Assembly: GCA_946002055.1 (NCBI GenBank)
Contig: CAMFYL010000002.1
Location: 1-64,000, forward strand
Length of the DNA: 64,000 bases
Reading direction: 5' to 3'
Source: an uncultured Roseburia sp.
GTDB lineage: Bacteria > Bacillota > Clostridia > Lachnospirales > Lachnospiraceae
Part shown: piece after piece, positions 1 to 9,063 of the stretch
Numbering within the stretch: the stretch's first letter is position 1
Layout of the letters: each line of letters starts with the position of its first letter
Notes under the pieces: generated by a model
What the model was told of the DNA's origin: nothing
The model's database searches: none
Seen by the model: only the letters and a program-made list of their open reading frames with translations
Program-made: the position numbers and the translations under genes

Positions 1-48
1 ATTTACAAAGTTGCATCTCGACTTACAAAACTGCATCTCGGTTTGCAA
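1..48. repeat. Two ~20-bp tandem units (atttacaaagttgcatctcg / acttacaaaactgcatctcg) plus a partial third
   Basis: Direct reading of bases 1-48. Confidence 0.7.
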
Positions 49-134
49 TTGAGTAACAAAAACCATCGCACAAGAATATTCACTATAAAATCGCAAGAAG
101 TTGAGAATAATATTCGAGAAATAAAGAAAATATA

Positions 135-162
135 TTGACATATTAACAAATGGGTATATACT
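135..162 (+). promoter_or_regulatory. Putative sigma-A promoter (TTGACA, 16 bp, TATACT) for the XRE/zinc-ribbon/SPFH genes
   Basis: ttgaca 135-140, tatact 157-162. Confidence 0.45.
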
Positions 163-198
163 TGAGAGTAAGAAGAGAATAATTATGGGAGGCGTGGC

Positions 199-408
199 AT
201 GACAATTAGTTATAAGAAATTGTGGATATTGTTGATTGAAAGGGATATATCACCGGCTACGCTAAGAAAAGATTTGAATATTGCTACTGGAACTATGACA
301 AAAATGAGACGAAATGAAGAAGTGGCACTTTCAATTCTTTTGCGTATATGTGAGTACTTGGATTGTAACATTGGCGACATATGTGATGCGGTTAGAATGA
401 AAGAGTAA
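199..408 (+). CDS. Small XRE/Cro-CI family HTH regulator
   Basis: 69 aa, ISPATLRKDLNIATGTMTKMRRNEEVALSILLRICEYLDCNIGDIC is typical of short Cro/CI-type HTH proteins. Confidence 0.75.
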   Translation: MTISYKKLWILLIERDISPATLRKDLNIATGTMTKMRRNEEVALSILLRICEYLDCNIGDICDAVRMKE

Positions 409-421
409 TGGGGGGAGAAAG

Positions 422-2086
422 ATGCCATTTTGCTCAAAGTGTGGAACAGAAATTAACAAAGGTGCAAGATTTTGTCCGGGGTGCGGATGCAATGTAGACG
501 AAATACATACCAAGTCCCAAAGAAATATGGAGTACGAAGGGAGGCTTCATAAGTGTCCAAATTGTGGGGAAATAATAAACTCGTTTGAAACAAATTGCCC
601 TTCTTGTGGATATGAGATTAGGGATGCAGAAACTTCTAGGGCAGTGAAAGATTTCGCAAACAGATTGCTTCAGGCTAGAACGCTAGGTGAGAAAGCGGAT
701 ATTATTAGAAATTTCCCAGTACCAAATACCAAAGAAGATATTATGGAATTTATGATATTAGCGGTATCAAATATTGACGAAAATGTTGAAGCGGATATTT
801 CCGATGCATGGAGAACTAAAATTGAACAAACATATCAAAAAGCAACATTTATGTTCAATGCTGCTGAAGAAAAGGACAGAATTGAGAATCTATATCACCA
901 AGCATTAGACAAGTTAAAAAGGAGCAAAAAAAGAAATAATGTGAAAAGGGTTGGAGGTGCATTGGCTGAACTCATGCCAGCACTCCCCAATACAATTCTG
1001 GTGTTTGGTTGGTTGACAGGTTTGTTTGTGCTTATTCCTTTGTGTGGAATTGGATTGGATAATGCAGGATTTAACCTGTCACAATTAGTAGTTGTCATAT
1101 TGATGATAGCAGGAGTATTCTTTATTCCGCATACGCTTAAGTGTCCATCATATTTGCCGCGAATGATACTAGTTTTAGGATTGATATTTAGTTTTATTAT
1201 ACTTATTTCTAAAAGTAGAAATGCTCTTGATGATAGGGGGAGCGACGCTTATCAGATTATTCTTTTAATGGATATAGTATGCTCTGCAATTATCCTATAT
1301 AGAATGCTAAAAGTCCCAATAGAAGTGGAAGAAGAGAAACAAATTAAAGGTGCCGCATTTTTGGTGGCTGTTGGGGCGTTGATTGCATTGATTATTATAT
1401 ATGCAATAAGCTGCGTATGTGCAGGGATTAGAAATCACAACAATAAATTAGAAATTAAGCAACAGGAAGAAGAGGAACTACAGGAAAAAGAAATTGAATA
1501 CAATATGACGTATGATTGGCCGACTGATGGATTGAGTAAAATGATTCCAAAACCATTATCTGAACAAGGACAAATTAATTTTAATGATGATGAACGATTT
1601 GATATAGATGTACATAATTATACAAAAGAACAATATGAGAAGTATATCGAAGAGTGTAATAATATAGGATATGATCTTTTTACTTCGAAAGGTGAATCAA
1701 AGTATGAAGCATATAACAGTGAACGGTATAGATTATATATTTTATACGATGAAGATGAAAAAGTGATGGAAGTGAGCATCAGCAAGCCTAATGAAATGAA
1801 AGAGATGGATTGGCCGAATACAAAAATTGCTAATAAACTACCGAAACCTGAATTTGAAAAGGGATATGTAGACTGTGATATGTCTGATTCGTTTTCAGTT
1901 ATTATAGATGGTTTACCTGAGAATTATTATGATAAATATGTAGATGCATGCTTAAAAAAGAAATTTGACAAAGAATATAATCGAATGGAAGACCAGTTCT
2001 ATGGATACAATGAAGATGGAGATAAAGTGATTGTAACAAAACTTCCATTCAATCAATTGAAGATAAGTATTTATTTAGAACAATAG
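422..2086 (+). CDS. Zinc-ribbon membrane protein with two C-terminal repeats resembling DUF6591
   Basis: Two CxxC...CxxC ribbons (CSKCG..CPGCG; CPNCG..CPSCG), several hydrophobic segments at ~190-350 aa, then two similar extracytoplasmic-type domains (WPTDGLSKMIPKP / WPNTKIANKLPKP). Confidence 0.7.
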   Translation: MPFCSKCGTEINKGARFCPGCGCNVDEIHTKSQRNMEYEGRLHKCPNCGEIINSFETNCPSCGYEIRDAETSRAVKDFANRLLQARTLGEKADIIRNFPVPNTKEDIMEFMILAVSNIDENVEADISDAWRTKIEQTYQKATFMFNAAEEKDRIENLYHQALDKLKRSKKRNNVKRVGGALAELMPALPNTILVFGWLTGLFVLIPLCGIGLDNAGFNLSQLVVVILMIAGVFFIPHTLKCPSYLPRMILVLGLIFSFIILISKSRNALDDRGSDAYQIILLMDIVCSAIILYRMLKVPIEVEEEKQIKGAAFLVAVGALIALIIIYAISCVCAGIRNHNNKLEIKQQEEEELQEKEIEYNMTYDWPTDGLSKMIPKPLSEQGQINFNDDERFDIDVHNYTKEQYEKYIEECNNIGYDLFTSKGESKYEAYNSERYRLYILYDEDEKVMEVSISKPNEMKEMDWPNTKIANKLPKPEFEKGYVDCDMSDSFSVIIDGLPENYYDKYVDACLKKKFDKEYNRMEDQFYGYNEDGDKVIVTKLPFNQLKISIYLEQ

Positions 2087-2100
2087 AAGGGGGATACAAA

Positions 2101-3474
2101 ATGGGAATATTTAACAAAACAAAGCAAACAGGCGGATTGATGGATGAAATACGATGTGATGAACCATCTTACCTTATTTGGAAGTGGCATCCAGCAGGGG
2201 TACAAACTGGGGAGAGCAGACGAGAAAATTCAATAAGATGGGGATCTTCACTGAGAGTAAAAGACGGTGAAGTGGCAGTTTTTGTCTATAAACAAGATGG
2301 CGGTACAAAACAGGATTTTATTGTTGGCCCATGTGATGACACACTAAAGACAGCAAATTTACCTGTATTGGCCAGTATTATCGGATTAGCGTATGATGGC
2401 GGCACGCCCTTCCAAGCTGAAGTATACTTTATTAACCTCGCGAGAGTTATACAGTCAAAATTTGCAGTCCCATTCTTTGATATATATGATCCAAGATTTG
2501 ACGATTTTGGAGTTCCTGTTGCTGTAAGAGGAACAATATCTTTTTGTATTGCAGACTATAGAGAATTCATAAAGCTACATAGACTTAACTCATTTGACCT
2601 GAATGATTTTCAAAAACAAATTAAGGATGCTGTCATTCGCTATGTAAAAGATGTGGTTGCAAATGCTCCCGCAGCAAATAGTATTCCGGTAATACAAATT
2701 GAAACAAAGATCGGTCAAATTGCGGATGTTATAGAATATGATGTTAAAGACAGGCTTAGAGAAGATTTTGGTGTTGAGGTATCTGCAGTAGATATCAATG
2801 CAATTGAAATAGATAAGTCCAGTGATGGCTACAGCCAATTAATGCATGTTACAAGAGATGTTACTAATGCAACTGTTCAGGCAGAAACAGCAGCCAAAGT
2901 GAAAGATATTGCAGATAAGCAACGTATTGATGTTGAGAATTATGAGGAGATTCTTCGGATTCAGAGAGAAGAGGCACAGTATGCTCAGCATAAGAGCACA
3001 CAGAGCTCTAACATGGCTGCATTTCAAATTGAGAAACAGGCTGAAGTTGGTATTGCAGGAGCTAATGCACTGGGACAGATGGGAAGCAATGGTGCAGGAA
3101 GTGTTGATATATCAGGTGGTGGCGATGGATTTAATATGGCTGCAATGATGGCCAGTATGGCAGTCGGAGGTGCGGTCGGACAAAACATTGCGGGATCTAT
3201 GAACAATATAATGAGTGGTATTAGTCAACCAATTGTATCAGGAACTGTACCCCCTCCTGTGCCAAGGAATGTATACCACGTAGCGGTTGATGGTCAGGCA
3301 ACAGGACCTTTTGATATGGATGTCTTGGCACAAAAGGTTACAGGAGGGCAGATAACATCTGAAACACTGGTGTGGAAAAACGGCTTGGAACAGTGGGTGA
3401 AAGCAGGAGAGATTGAGGAACTTAAATCGCTGTTTACCGATGCAGTGCCACCTGTTCCGCCACAAGATTTATAA
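2101..3474 (+). CDS. SPFH domain protein with C-terminal GYF_2-like domain
   Basis: N-terminal region like virion-core-protein/YdjI-type SPFH proteins; C-terminus YHVAVDGQATGPFDMDVLAQKVTGGQITSETLVWKNGLEQWVKAGE matches GYF_2 pattern. Confidence 0.75.
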   Translation: MGIFNKTKQTGGLMDEIRCDEPSYLIWKWHPAGVQTGESRRENSIRWGSSLRVKDGEVAVFVYKQDGGTKQDFIVGPCDDTLKTANLPVLASIIGLAYDGGTPFQAEVYFINLARVIQSKFAVPFFDIYDPRFDDFGVPVAVRGTISFCIADYREFIKLHRLNSFDLNDFQKQIKDAVIRYVKDVVANAPAANSIPVIQIETKIGQIADVIEYDVKDRLREDFGVEVSAVDINAIEIDKSSDGYSQLMHVTRDVTNATVQAETAAKVKDIADKQRIDVENYEEILRIQREEAQYAQHKSTQSSNMAAFQIEKQAEVGIAGANALGQMGSNGAGSVDISGGGDGFNMAAMMASMAVGGAVGQNIAGSMNNIMSGISQPIVSGTVPPPVPRNVYHVAVDGQATGPFDMDVLAQKVTGGQITSETLVWKNGLEQWVKAGEIEELKSLFTDAVPPVPPQDL

Positions 3475-3543
3475 ACCAGGGTCTAAGGACCTCCCCTTCC
3501 GCATACGCCGTAGAAGTATGGAAAAACTGCGCATCATGCAGCC

Positions 3544-3568
3544 ACTTTTGGACATTATGTCCAAAAGT
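3544..3568. repeat. Perfect 12-1-12 inverted repeat acttttggacat-t-atgtccaaaagt
   Basis: Direct reading. Confidence 0.9.
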
Positions 3569-3735
3569 TAGGCACGCACAGATGCGCGTATCCTGTTATG
3601 TATAATGTTCGCTTCAGAGTATCATCCTTGAAAATGATTTCAGAGCGTGAAAGCCTTGTAGATACTGGGTTTTCGCGCTTTTTCATTGATGATGAAAAGA
3701 AAGTTGTGTTTTTCAGATACAAAAACAACTCTGAA

Positions 3736-3760
3736 ACTTCTGGACATAATGTCCAAAAGT
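3736..3760. repeat. Second copy of the palindrome with one arm mismatch (acttctggacat-a-atgtccaaaagt)
   Basis: Direct reading. Confidence 0.9.
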
Positions 3761-3872
3761 GCCCCCTACACAGAGAAATGAAAAATCTGTAAGAAATCTT
3801 AGTAACTACACATAACACCTCCCCATTCAATTGTGAGGACAGATTTGTCTATCACATTTGAGGGGAGGTGTT

Positions 3873-4100
3873 TTTATGATAGAGATGGAAAGTCAGGAAA
3901 TGGCTAAGCAGATCATTCCCATCTGGGAGAAGGTTGCCATCACCAAAGAAGAAGCGGCCAGTTACAGCCATATTGGCATCAATAAGTTGGAAGAACTTTT
4001 GAAGGTTCCCGGTTGCCCATTTGTTTTATATGTTGGCAAAAAGAAGCTGATTAAGCGCAAGGAATTTGAATCCTTCATTGCCACCCATCGCGCCATATAA
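3873..4100 (+). CDS. xis: Excisionase (Tn916-like Xis family), small DNA-binding protein
   Basis: Start uncertain (3858 or 3873); IPIWEKVAITKEEAASYSHIGINKLEELLKVPGCPFVLYVGKKKLIKRKEFESFI, next to the integrase. Confidence 0.8.
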   Translation, partial: FMIEMESQEMAKQIIPIWEKVAITKEEAASYSHIGINKLEELLKVPGCPFVLYVGKKKLIKRKEFESFIATHRAI

Positions 4101-4223
4101 CTTCTGAATTGCCTGAAAGAAAATATCGATTTACCCGAAACAAAATATTTATGTGGAGAAAAGAGCTCTAATATGGTATATTATCAAATGGATATTAGGG
4201 CTCTTTGAAAAAGGAGCAATGAT

Positions 4224-5354
4224 ATGGGAAAAGATTTAAAAGGTAAACAATTGGGCAAAGGAATATGCCAGAGAACCGATGGATTGTATGTTGGTAGATT
4301 TACCAACAGATATGGTAAGCGGGAACAGAAAGTGTTTTCAAGGCTTCAGGAGTGTAAGCAGTGGCTTGCGGACTCCCAATACGCAGATGAGCACAGCAAC
4401 ATCGCTTATGCATCTGAGATGACGGTGAAGGCCTGGTTCGATTTTTGGATCGAGATGAAGGAGCGGACGGTTCGCCCCAACACTGTAAGAAATTACAGGG
4501 AGCGTTTTGCCAAGAACATCGACCCACTGATTGGCAAATTTCTGCTTCGTGATGTGAAGACGCTGGATTGCCAAAGGGTGATGAATCAGATGGCGGACGA
4601 CGGATATCGCACCACCACAATCAATCAGACCAGAATTGCACTATACAATATGCTTGATTATGCATACCAAAATGATGTGATTCGAAAGAACCCCTGCAAT
4701 GCCATGGTAAAGTCCAATATCGGCAAGGAATCTCGCAAGAAAGAAGCTTTAACATTAGAACAGCAGAAGCTGTTTGTGCAGGGCATCAAAGGCACTGCTT
4801 ACGAGAACCAATTCCGATTTTTACTACAGACAGGACTTCGCACTGGTGAACTGGTGGGGCTGAAATGGTCTGACATCGACTTTGAAAAGCGAACGCTAAC
4901 CATCGCAAGGACTATGGAATATCGTCATTCCACAAAAGAGTGGCGCATAGGTCCACCCAAGAGTAAATCGGGGCAGAGAACCATTCCCTTGACAGAAGAA
5001 GCATTGGCTATCCTAAAGAAGCAGAAGAGCAAGAACCAATCCATGGATGTGATATCGATTGATTGGATTGAGTTTGTATTCTTAAGTCGAAAAGGAGAAC
5101 CGGTGAAAAACAGTACCTATGACACGGCGCTGTTTAAAGTGTGTGACAAGATGCATATTCCAAGGTTTTCTATGCACGTATTGCGGCATACATTTGCCAC
5201 AAGATGTATAGAGGCAGGGATGAAGCCTAAGACCCTGCAGACGATTTTAGGACATGCCAACATTGGAATCACAATGAATCTGTATGTGCACACCACAGAG
5301 GATGAAAAGTTAAAAGAAATCAATCAAATCGCAGACGCATTGCTGGTTGTATAA
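4224..5354 (+). CDS. int: Tyrosine recombinase/integrase (Tn916/Tn1549-type)
   Basis: Catalytic motifs TGLRTGEL (R), HVLRHTFATR (HxxR), LGHANI (H), MNLYVH (Y); N-terminal arm-binding-like region. Confidence 0.93.
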   Translation: MGKDLKGKQLGKGICQRTDGLYVGRFTNRYGKREQKVFSRLQECKQWLADSQYADEHSNIAYASEMTVKAWFDFWIEMKERTVRPNTVRNYRERFAKNIDPLIGKFLLRDVKTLDCQRVMNQMADDGYRTTTINQTRIALYNMLDYAYQNDVIRKNPCNAMVKSNIGKESRKKEALTLEQQKLFVQGIKGTAYENQFRFLLQTGLRTGELVGLKWSDIDFEKRTLTIARTMEYRHSTKEWRIGPPKSKSGQRTIPLTEEALAILKKQKSKNQSMDVISIDWIEFVFLSRKGEPVKNSTYDTALFKVCDKMHIPRFSMHVLRHTFATRCIEAGMKPKTLQTILGHANIGITMNLYVHTTEDEKLKEINQIADALLVV

Positions 5355-5355
5355 A

Positions 5356-5376
5356 TTGGTACGTATTTTGGTACGT
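5356..5376. repeat. Direct repeat ttggtacgt x2, 12-bp spacing, after int (candidate att/arm site)
   Basis: 5356-5364 and 5368-5376. Confidence 0.5.
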
Positions 5377-5440
5377 TATCCATCCATCAATCGCGATAAC
5401 CCCAGTAAAATCAATACATTTAAAGGAGATAAAGAGAAAA

Positions 5441-6538
5441 ATGAAACTAGGAATCGTAGGACTCCCTAACGTAGGAAAGAGTACATTATTTAATTCCCTC
5501 ACAAAGGCAGGGGCAGAATCGGCCAATTACCCATTCTGTACCATTGACCCGAACGTGGGTATTGTTACCGTGCCGGATGAGCGTTTGAAGAAGCTTGGAG
5601 ATTTGTATCAGTCTAAGAAGGTGACCCCGGCGGTAATCGAGTTTGTTGATATCGCAGGTCTTGTTAAGGGTGCCAGCAAGGGTGAAGGCCTGGGCAATCA
5701 GTTTTTGGCAAATATTCGTGAGTGTGACGCCATTGTACATGTAGTTCGCTGCTTTGAGAACAGCAACATTGTTCACGTGGATGGAAGCATTGATCCTCTC
5801 CGTGATATTGAGACCATCAACTTGGAACTTCTTTTCTCAGATATGGAGATTTTGGAGAGACGTTATGCTAAGACTTCTAAAGCAGCCCGTATGGACAAGA
5901 CCTTGCAGAAAGAAGCGGCTATGCAGGAGCGTTTGAAGGCACATATGGAAGCCGGCAATATGGCAAAAACCTTTGAACTTCTTGATGAAGACGAGGAAGC
6001 TTACTTTAAGGAGTATGGACTTCTCACCGCTAAGCCGGTGATTTATGCTGCAAATGTTGCGGAGGATGAAGTGGCAGAAGACGGTGCAAACAATGCTGGT
6101 GTTGCAGCGGTTCGTGAATACGCTTCTAAGGAAGATAGCGAAGTGTTTGTTATCTGTGCAGAAATCGAGCAGGAAATCGCTGAGCTTGATGACGATGAAA
6201 AATTTATGTTCTTAGAAGAACTTGGCATGAAAGAGTCAGGTCTTGATAAACTGATCAAGGCCAGCTACAGCTTGCTTGGTCTCATTAGCTACCTTACATC
6301 CGGAGAGGATGAGACAAGAGCTTGGACCATTACAAAGGGAACAAAGGCTCCACAGGCAGCAGGTAAGATTCACACAGACTTTGAACGTGGATTTATTAAG
6401 GCTGAGGTTGTAAACTATCAGGATTTGCTTGACTGTGGAAGCACAGCAGCAGCGAAAGAAAAAGGCCTTGTCCGTGTGGAAGGTAAAGAATATGTGGTAC
6501 AGGATGGCGATGTTATCTTGTTCCGTTTTAACGTATAG
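5441..6538 (+). CDS. ychF: Redox-regulated ATPase YchF (OLA1 family GTPase)
   Basis: MKLGIVGLPNVGKSTLFNSLTKAGAESANYPFCTIDPNVG, C-terminal TGS domain. Confidence 0.97.
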   Translation: MKLGIVGLPNVGKSTLFNSLTKAGAESANYPFCTIDPNVGIVTVPDERLKKLGDLYQSKKVTPAVIEFVDIAGLVKGASKGEGLGNQFLANIRECDAIVHVVRCFENSNIVHVDGSIDPLRDIETINLELLFSDMEILERRYAKTSKAARMDKTLQKEAAMQERLKAHMEAGNMAKTFELLDEDEEAYFKEYGLLTAKPVIYAANVAEDEVAEDGANNAGVAAVREYASKEDSEVFVICAEIEQEIAELDDDEKFMFLEELGMKESGLDKLIKASYSLLGLISYLTSGEDETRAWTITKGTKAPQAAGKIHTDFERGFIKAEVVNYQDLLDCGSTAAAKEKGLVRVEGKEYVVQDGDVILFRFNV

Positions 6539-6573
6539 GAGCTGTTATCTAAACACATATCAGTAACGCAACA

Positions 6574-6609
6574 AATCCCTTCGCATATGATATTAGCGGA
6601 GGGATTTTT
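6574..6609 (+). terminator. Rho-independent terminator after ychF
   Basis: aaatcccttcgc...gcggagggattttta. Confidence 0.75.
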
Positions 6610-6611
6610 AT

Positions 6612-6866
6612 ATGCTTTTATGTGAGTTGCAGGAAAAAGATGTAATCAATGTTTGTACCGCCAAATGCCTAGGGAGAGTGATGGATTTGGAGTTCGATGA
6701 GAAGACGGGATGCATCTGCACCCTTATTGTACCCTCCCCCGGCAAATTTTGCGGATGCTTCTTCCACAAATACGAATATTGGATTCCCTGGAGGTGCGTT
6801 TGCAGCATTGGCTGTGACTTGATCTTGGTGGAAGTTTGTGAGAAAGATGTGAAGCGGACTCCTTGA
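6612..6866 (+). CDS. YlmC/YmxH family protein
   Basis: MLLCELQEKDVINVCTAKCLGRVMDLEFDEKTGCICTLIVP, PRC-barrel-like sporulation-associated family. Confidence 0.85.
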   Translation: MLLCELQEKDVINVCTAKCLGRVMDLEFDEKTGCICTLIVPSPGKFCGCFFHKYEYWIPWRCVCSIGCDLILVEVCEKDVKRTP

Positions 6867-6892
6867 CAATATATAGTGAAAATGTGTAAAAT
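6863..6892 (+). promoter_or_regulatory. Putative sigma-A promoter of nrdR
   Basis: TTGACA 6863-6868, 18-bp spacer, TAAAAT 6887-6892. Confidence 0.5.
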
Positions 6893-6926
6893 ATTTCTAT
6901 ATGTTGTTTGTATTGGAGGGTAAAAA

Positions 6927-7379
6927 ATGAAATGTCCTTTTTGCAGTAGCGAGAATACCAGAGTAATCGATTCCAGACCGGCTGATGACAACAATTCTAT
7001 CCGTCGTCGTCGTATGTGTGATGAGTGTGGCAAGCGTTTTACTACCTATGAGAAGGTGGAGACGATTCCGTTGATTGTTATCAAGAAAGACAACAATCGT
7101 GAGCAATATGACCGTGCCAAGATTGAAGCAGGAGTGTTGCGGGCATGCCATAAGCGTCCGATTTCTGCCAATGATATCAATAAGCTCATTGATGAAGTGG
7201 AGACAGAGATTTTCGCCAGAGAAGAGAAAGAGATTGCCAGCGATGAGATTGGATCCATTGTAATGGACAAGATTAAGGACTTGGATGATGTTGCTTATGT
7301 TCGTTTCGCATCTGTATATCGTGAGTTCAAGGATGTGAACACCTTTATGAGCGAATTAAAAAAGATGTTGGATAAATAA
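6927..7379 (+). CDS. nrdR: Transcriptional repressor NrdR
   Basis: MKCPFCSSENTRVIDSRPADDNNSIRRRRMCDECGKRFTTYE zinc ribbon plus ATP-cone. Confidence 0.97.
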   Translation: MKCPFCSSENTRVIDSRPADDNNSIRRRRMCDECGKRFTTYEKVETIPLIVIKKDNNREQYDRAKIEAGVLRACHKRPISANDINKLIDEVETEIFAREEKEIASDEIGSIVMDKIKDLDDVAYVRFASVYREFKDVNTFMSELKKMLDK

Positions 7380-7471
7380 TTAATTTTTCCTCTTAAGAAA
7401 TTCCACAACCTTCCGATATATTTACTGTCAAGGAAACTTGTGGAGTATAGTAATTGATTTGGAGCATGTAG

Positions 7472-7867
7472 ATGAATATTTCGGGTATTCGCCCTATTGG
7501 TGGGTATTATGATTACAACGAAATAAAGAAACCCCAGCAGATTTCACCTGCTGAGACACCGGAGGTTGAAGCTTCTCAGGTGCAGACAAAGGAACCGGAG
7601 GTCACAGCACCAAAGGAGCGAAGCGCTGAAGTAGAGGCACAGCAGAATTTTGGAGCGTATGATTATGCTAATCAGTATAATCCGGATGCCACCTACAGTC
7701 TGAAGGGCGCAGAGAGTGATATTCGTTCTTTGGATGTGGAGAAAGCAATTTCTGATATGCGTAAGGATGAAGTGATTCATCAGTATCAGTATTTTGTGGG
7801 ACAGGAGCTGGGAACCGGCGTGGCCGCTACACCGAGCGTTCGTGGAGCAGAAGATTTTGTGCTTTGA
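7472..7867 (+). CDS. Hypothetical protein, proline/glutamate-rich N-terminus
   Basis: 131-aa ORF between nrdR and yqeG-like with a terminator downstream; no family recognised. Confidence 0.65.
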   Translation: MNISGIRPIGGYYDYNEIKKPQQISPAETPEVEASQVQTKEPEVTAPKERSAEVEAQQNFGAYDYANQYNPDATYSLKGAESDIRSLDVEKAISDMRKDEVIHQYQYFVGQELGTGVAATPSVRGAEDFVL

Positions 7868-7890
7868 TTTATAATAATGATATTTGCGGA

Positions 7891-7921
7891 GCAAGGCTAT
7901 GAATATAGCCTTGCTTTTCTT
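7891..7921 (+). terminator. Rho-independent terminator
   Basis: gcaaggctat gaat atagccttgcttttctttt. Confidence 0.85.
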
Positions 7922-8027
7922 TTGTGTGAAAAAAATGGAATACACATACCACGGTGGTTGCCCATTTTACAGAATAATGTTACACTAAGATTGAGTTTGA
8001 ACGCTTATTTTACGGTATAGAAAAGGT

Positions 8028-8579
8028 GTGGCCATGAAGAGGAGTTTATATCCCAATGACTATGTGACATCCACATATGTCATTGATTTTGAAAAGTTAT
8101 ATCAGGAAGGTTATCGAGGTGTTATCTTCGATGTGGATAATACGTTGGTACCCCACGGCGCACCTGCAGATGAGAGGGCGATTGCATTTTTTGCGTGGCT
8201 GCACGACTTGGGATTTCGTGTGACATTGCTCTCTAACAACAAGGAGCCAAGAGTACAGAAGTTTTGCCAACAGGTGGTGGGAGCTGAGTATATTTTTAAG
8301 GCCGGCAAGCCAAAGCCTGCTAATTATCTGAAAGCCATGGAGAATATGGGTACAGATGTGCAGAATACCATTTTTGTGGGAGACCAGATTTTTACCGATG
8401 TGTGGGGAGCAAACCTGGCTGGCATTCGAAGTGTTTTGGTAAAGCCGATTTTGCCGTGGAAAGAAGAGATTCAGATCATTATCAAACGCTTTATTGAGGC
8501 GTTGGTCTTAGGCGGTTATCACATATACAAGCGATATGGTAAAACCATTCGACCAGTGCCGCTTCGCGAAGAAAGGTAG
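8028..8579 (+). CDS. YqeG family HAD IIIA-type phosphatase
   Basis: GVIFDVDNTLVPHGAPADERA...LLSNNKEPRV...GKPKPANY...VGDQIFTDVWGAN. Confidence 0.9.
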   Translation: MAMKRSLYPNDYVTSTYVIDFEKLYQEGYRGVIFDVDNTLVPHGAPADERAIAFFAWLHDLGFRVTLLSNNKEPRVQKFCQQVVGAEYIFKAGKPKPANYLKAMENMGTDVQNTIFVGDQIFTDVWGANLAGIRSVLVKPILPWKEEIQIIIKRFIEALVLGGYHIYKRYGKTIRPVPLREER

Positions 8580-8589
8580 GAGAATTAGA

Positions 8590-9027
8590 ATGAAAATTGC
8601 ATTAGGAAATGATCATGCTGCTGTTGAGTTGAAGCAGGAGATTTTAAAATACTTACAAGAGAAGGGGCATGAGGTAATTGACCTTGGCGTCAATTCCAAT
8701 GAGAGCTGTAACTATCCGGAGTATGGTGCAGCAGTGGGACATGCTGTTGTAGATGGAAAGGCAGATTGCGGCGTTTTGATTTGCGGAACAGGCGTAGGTA
8801 TTTCTATCGCAGCTAACAAGGTGAAGGGAGTTCGGGCTGCCGTTTGTTCAGAACCTGTAACAGCTCGTCTTGTCAAGGAGCACAACGATGCAAACATTAT
8901 TGCATTTGGTGCCCGTATTGTGGGAAATGAAATGGCAAAGGCCATTGTTGATGCGTATTTGGGGGCAGAATTCTTAGGGGGCAGACATCAGACGAGAGTG
9001 GATATGATTTCTGACCTTGAGAAATAA
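8590..9027 (+). CDS. rpiB: Ribose 5-phosphate isomerase B
   Basis: MKIALGNDHAAVELKQEI...LICGTGVGISIAANKVKGVRAA...NDANIIAFGARI. Confidence 0.93.
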   Translation: MKIALGNDHAAVELKQEILKYLQEKGHEVIDLGVNSNESCNYPEYGAAVGHAVVDGKADCGVLICGTGVGISIAANKVKGVRAAVCSEPVTARLVKEHNDANIIAFGARIVGNEMAKAIVDAYLGAEFLGGRHQTRVDMISDLEK

Positions 9028-9063
9028 GATAGACGTACATTTAAGATAGGGTGGAGAAGACTT

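Larger units (their letters stand above)
1..5380. mobile_element. Right-hand part of an integrative (Tn916/Tn1549-like) element; left boundary not determined
   Basis: Excisionase-like 80-aa protein followed by a tyrosine integrase immediately before the conserved gene ychF; accessory AT-rich cargo upstream; ttggtacgt direct repeats just after int. Confidence 0.6.

Noticed and set aside
3555-3830. 91-aa minus ORF and 64-aa plus ORF between the two palindromes
   Set aside because: Both overlap the palindromes and lack convincing start context or family; more likely non-coding recombination/regulatory region
6608-7033. 141-aa minus ORF opposite ylmC-like and nrdR
   Set aside because: Antisense shadow of two recognised genes
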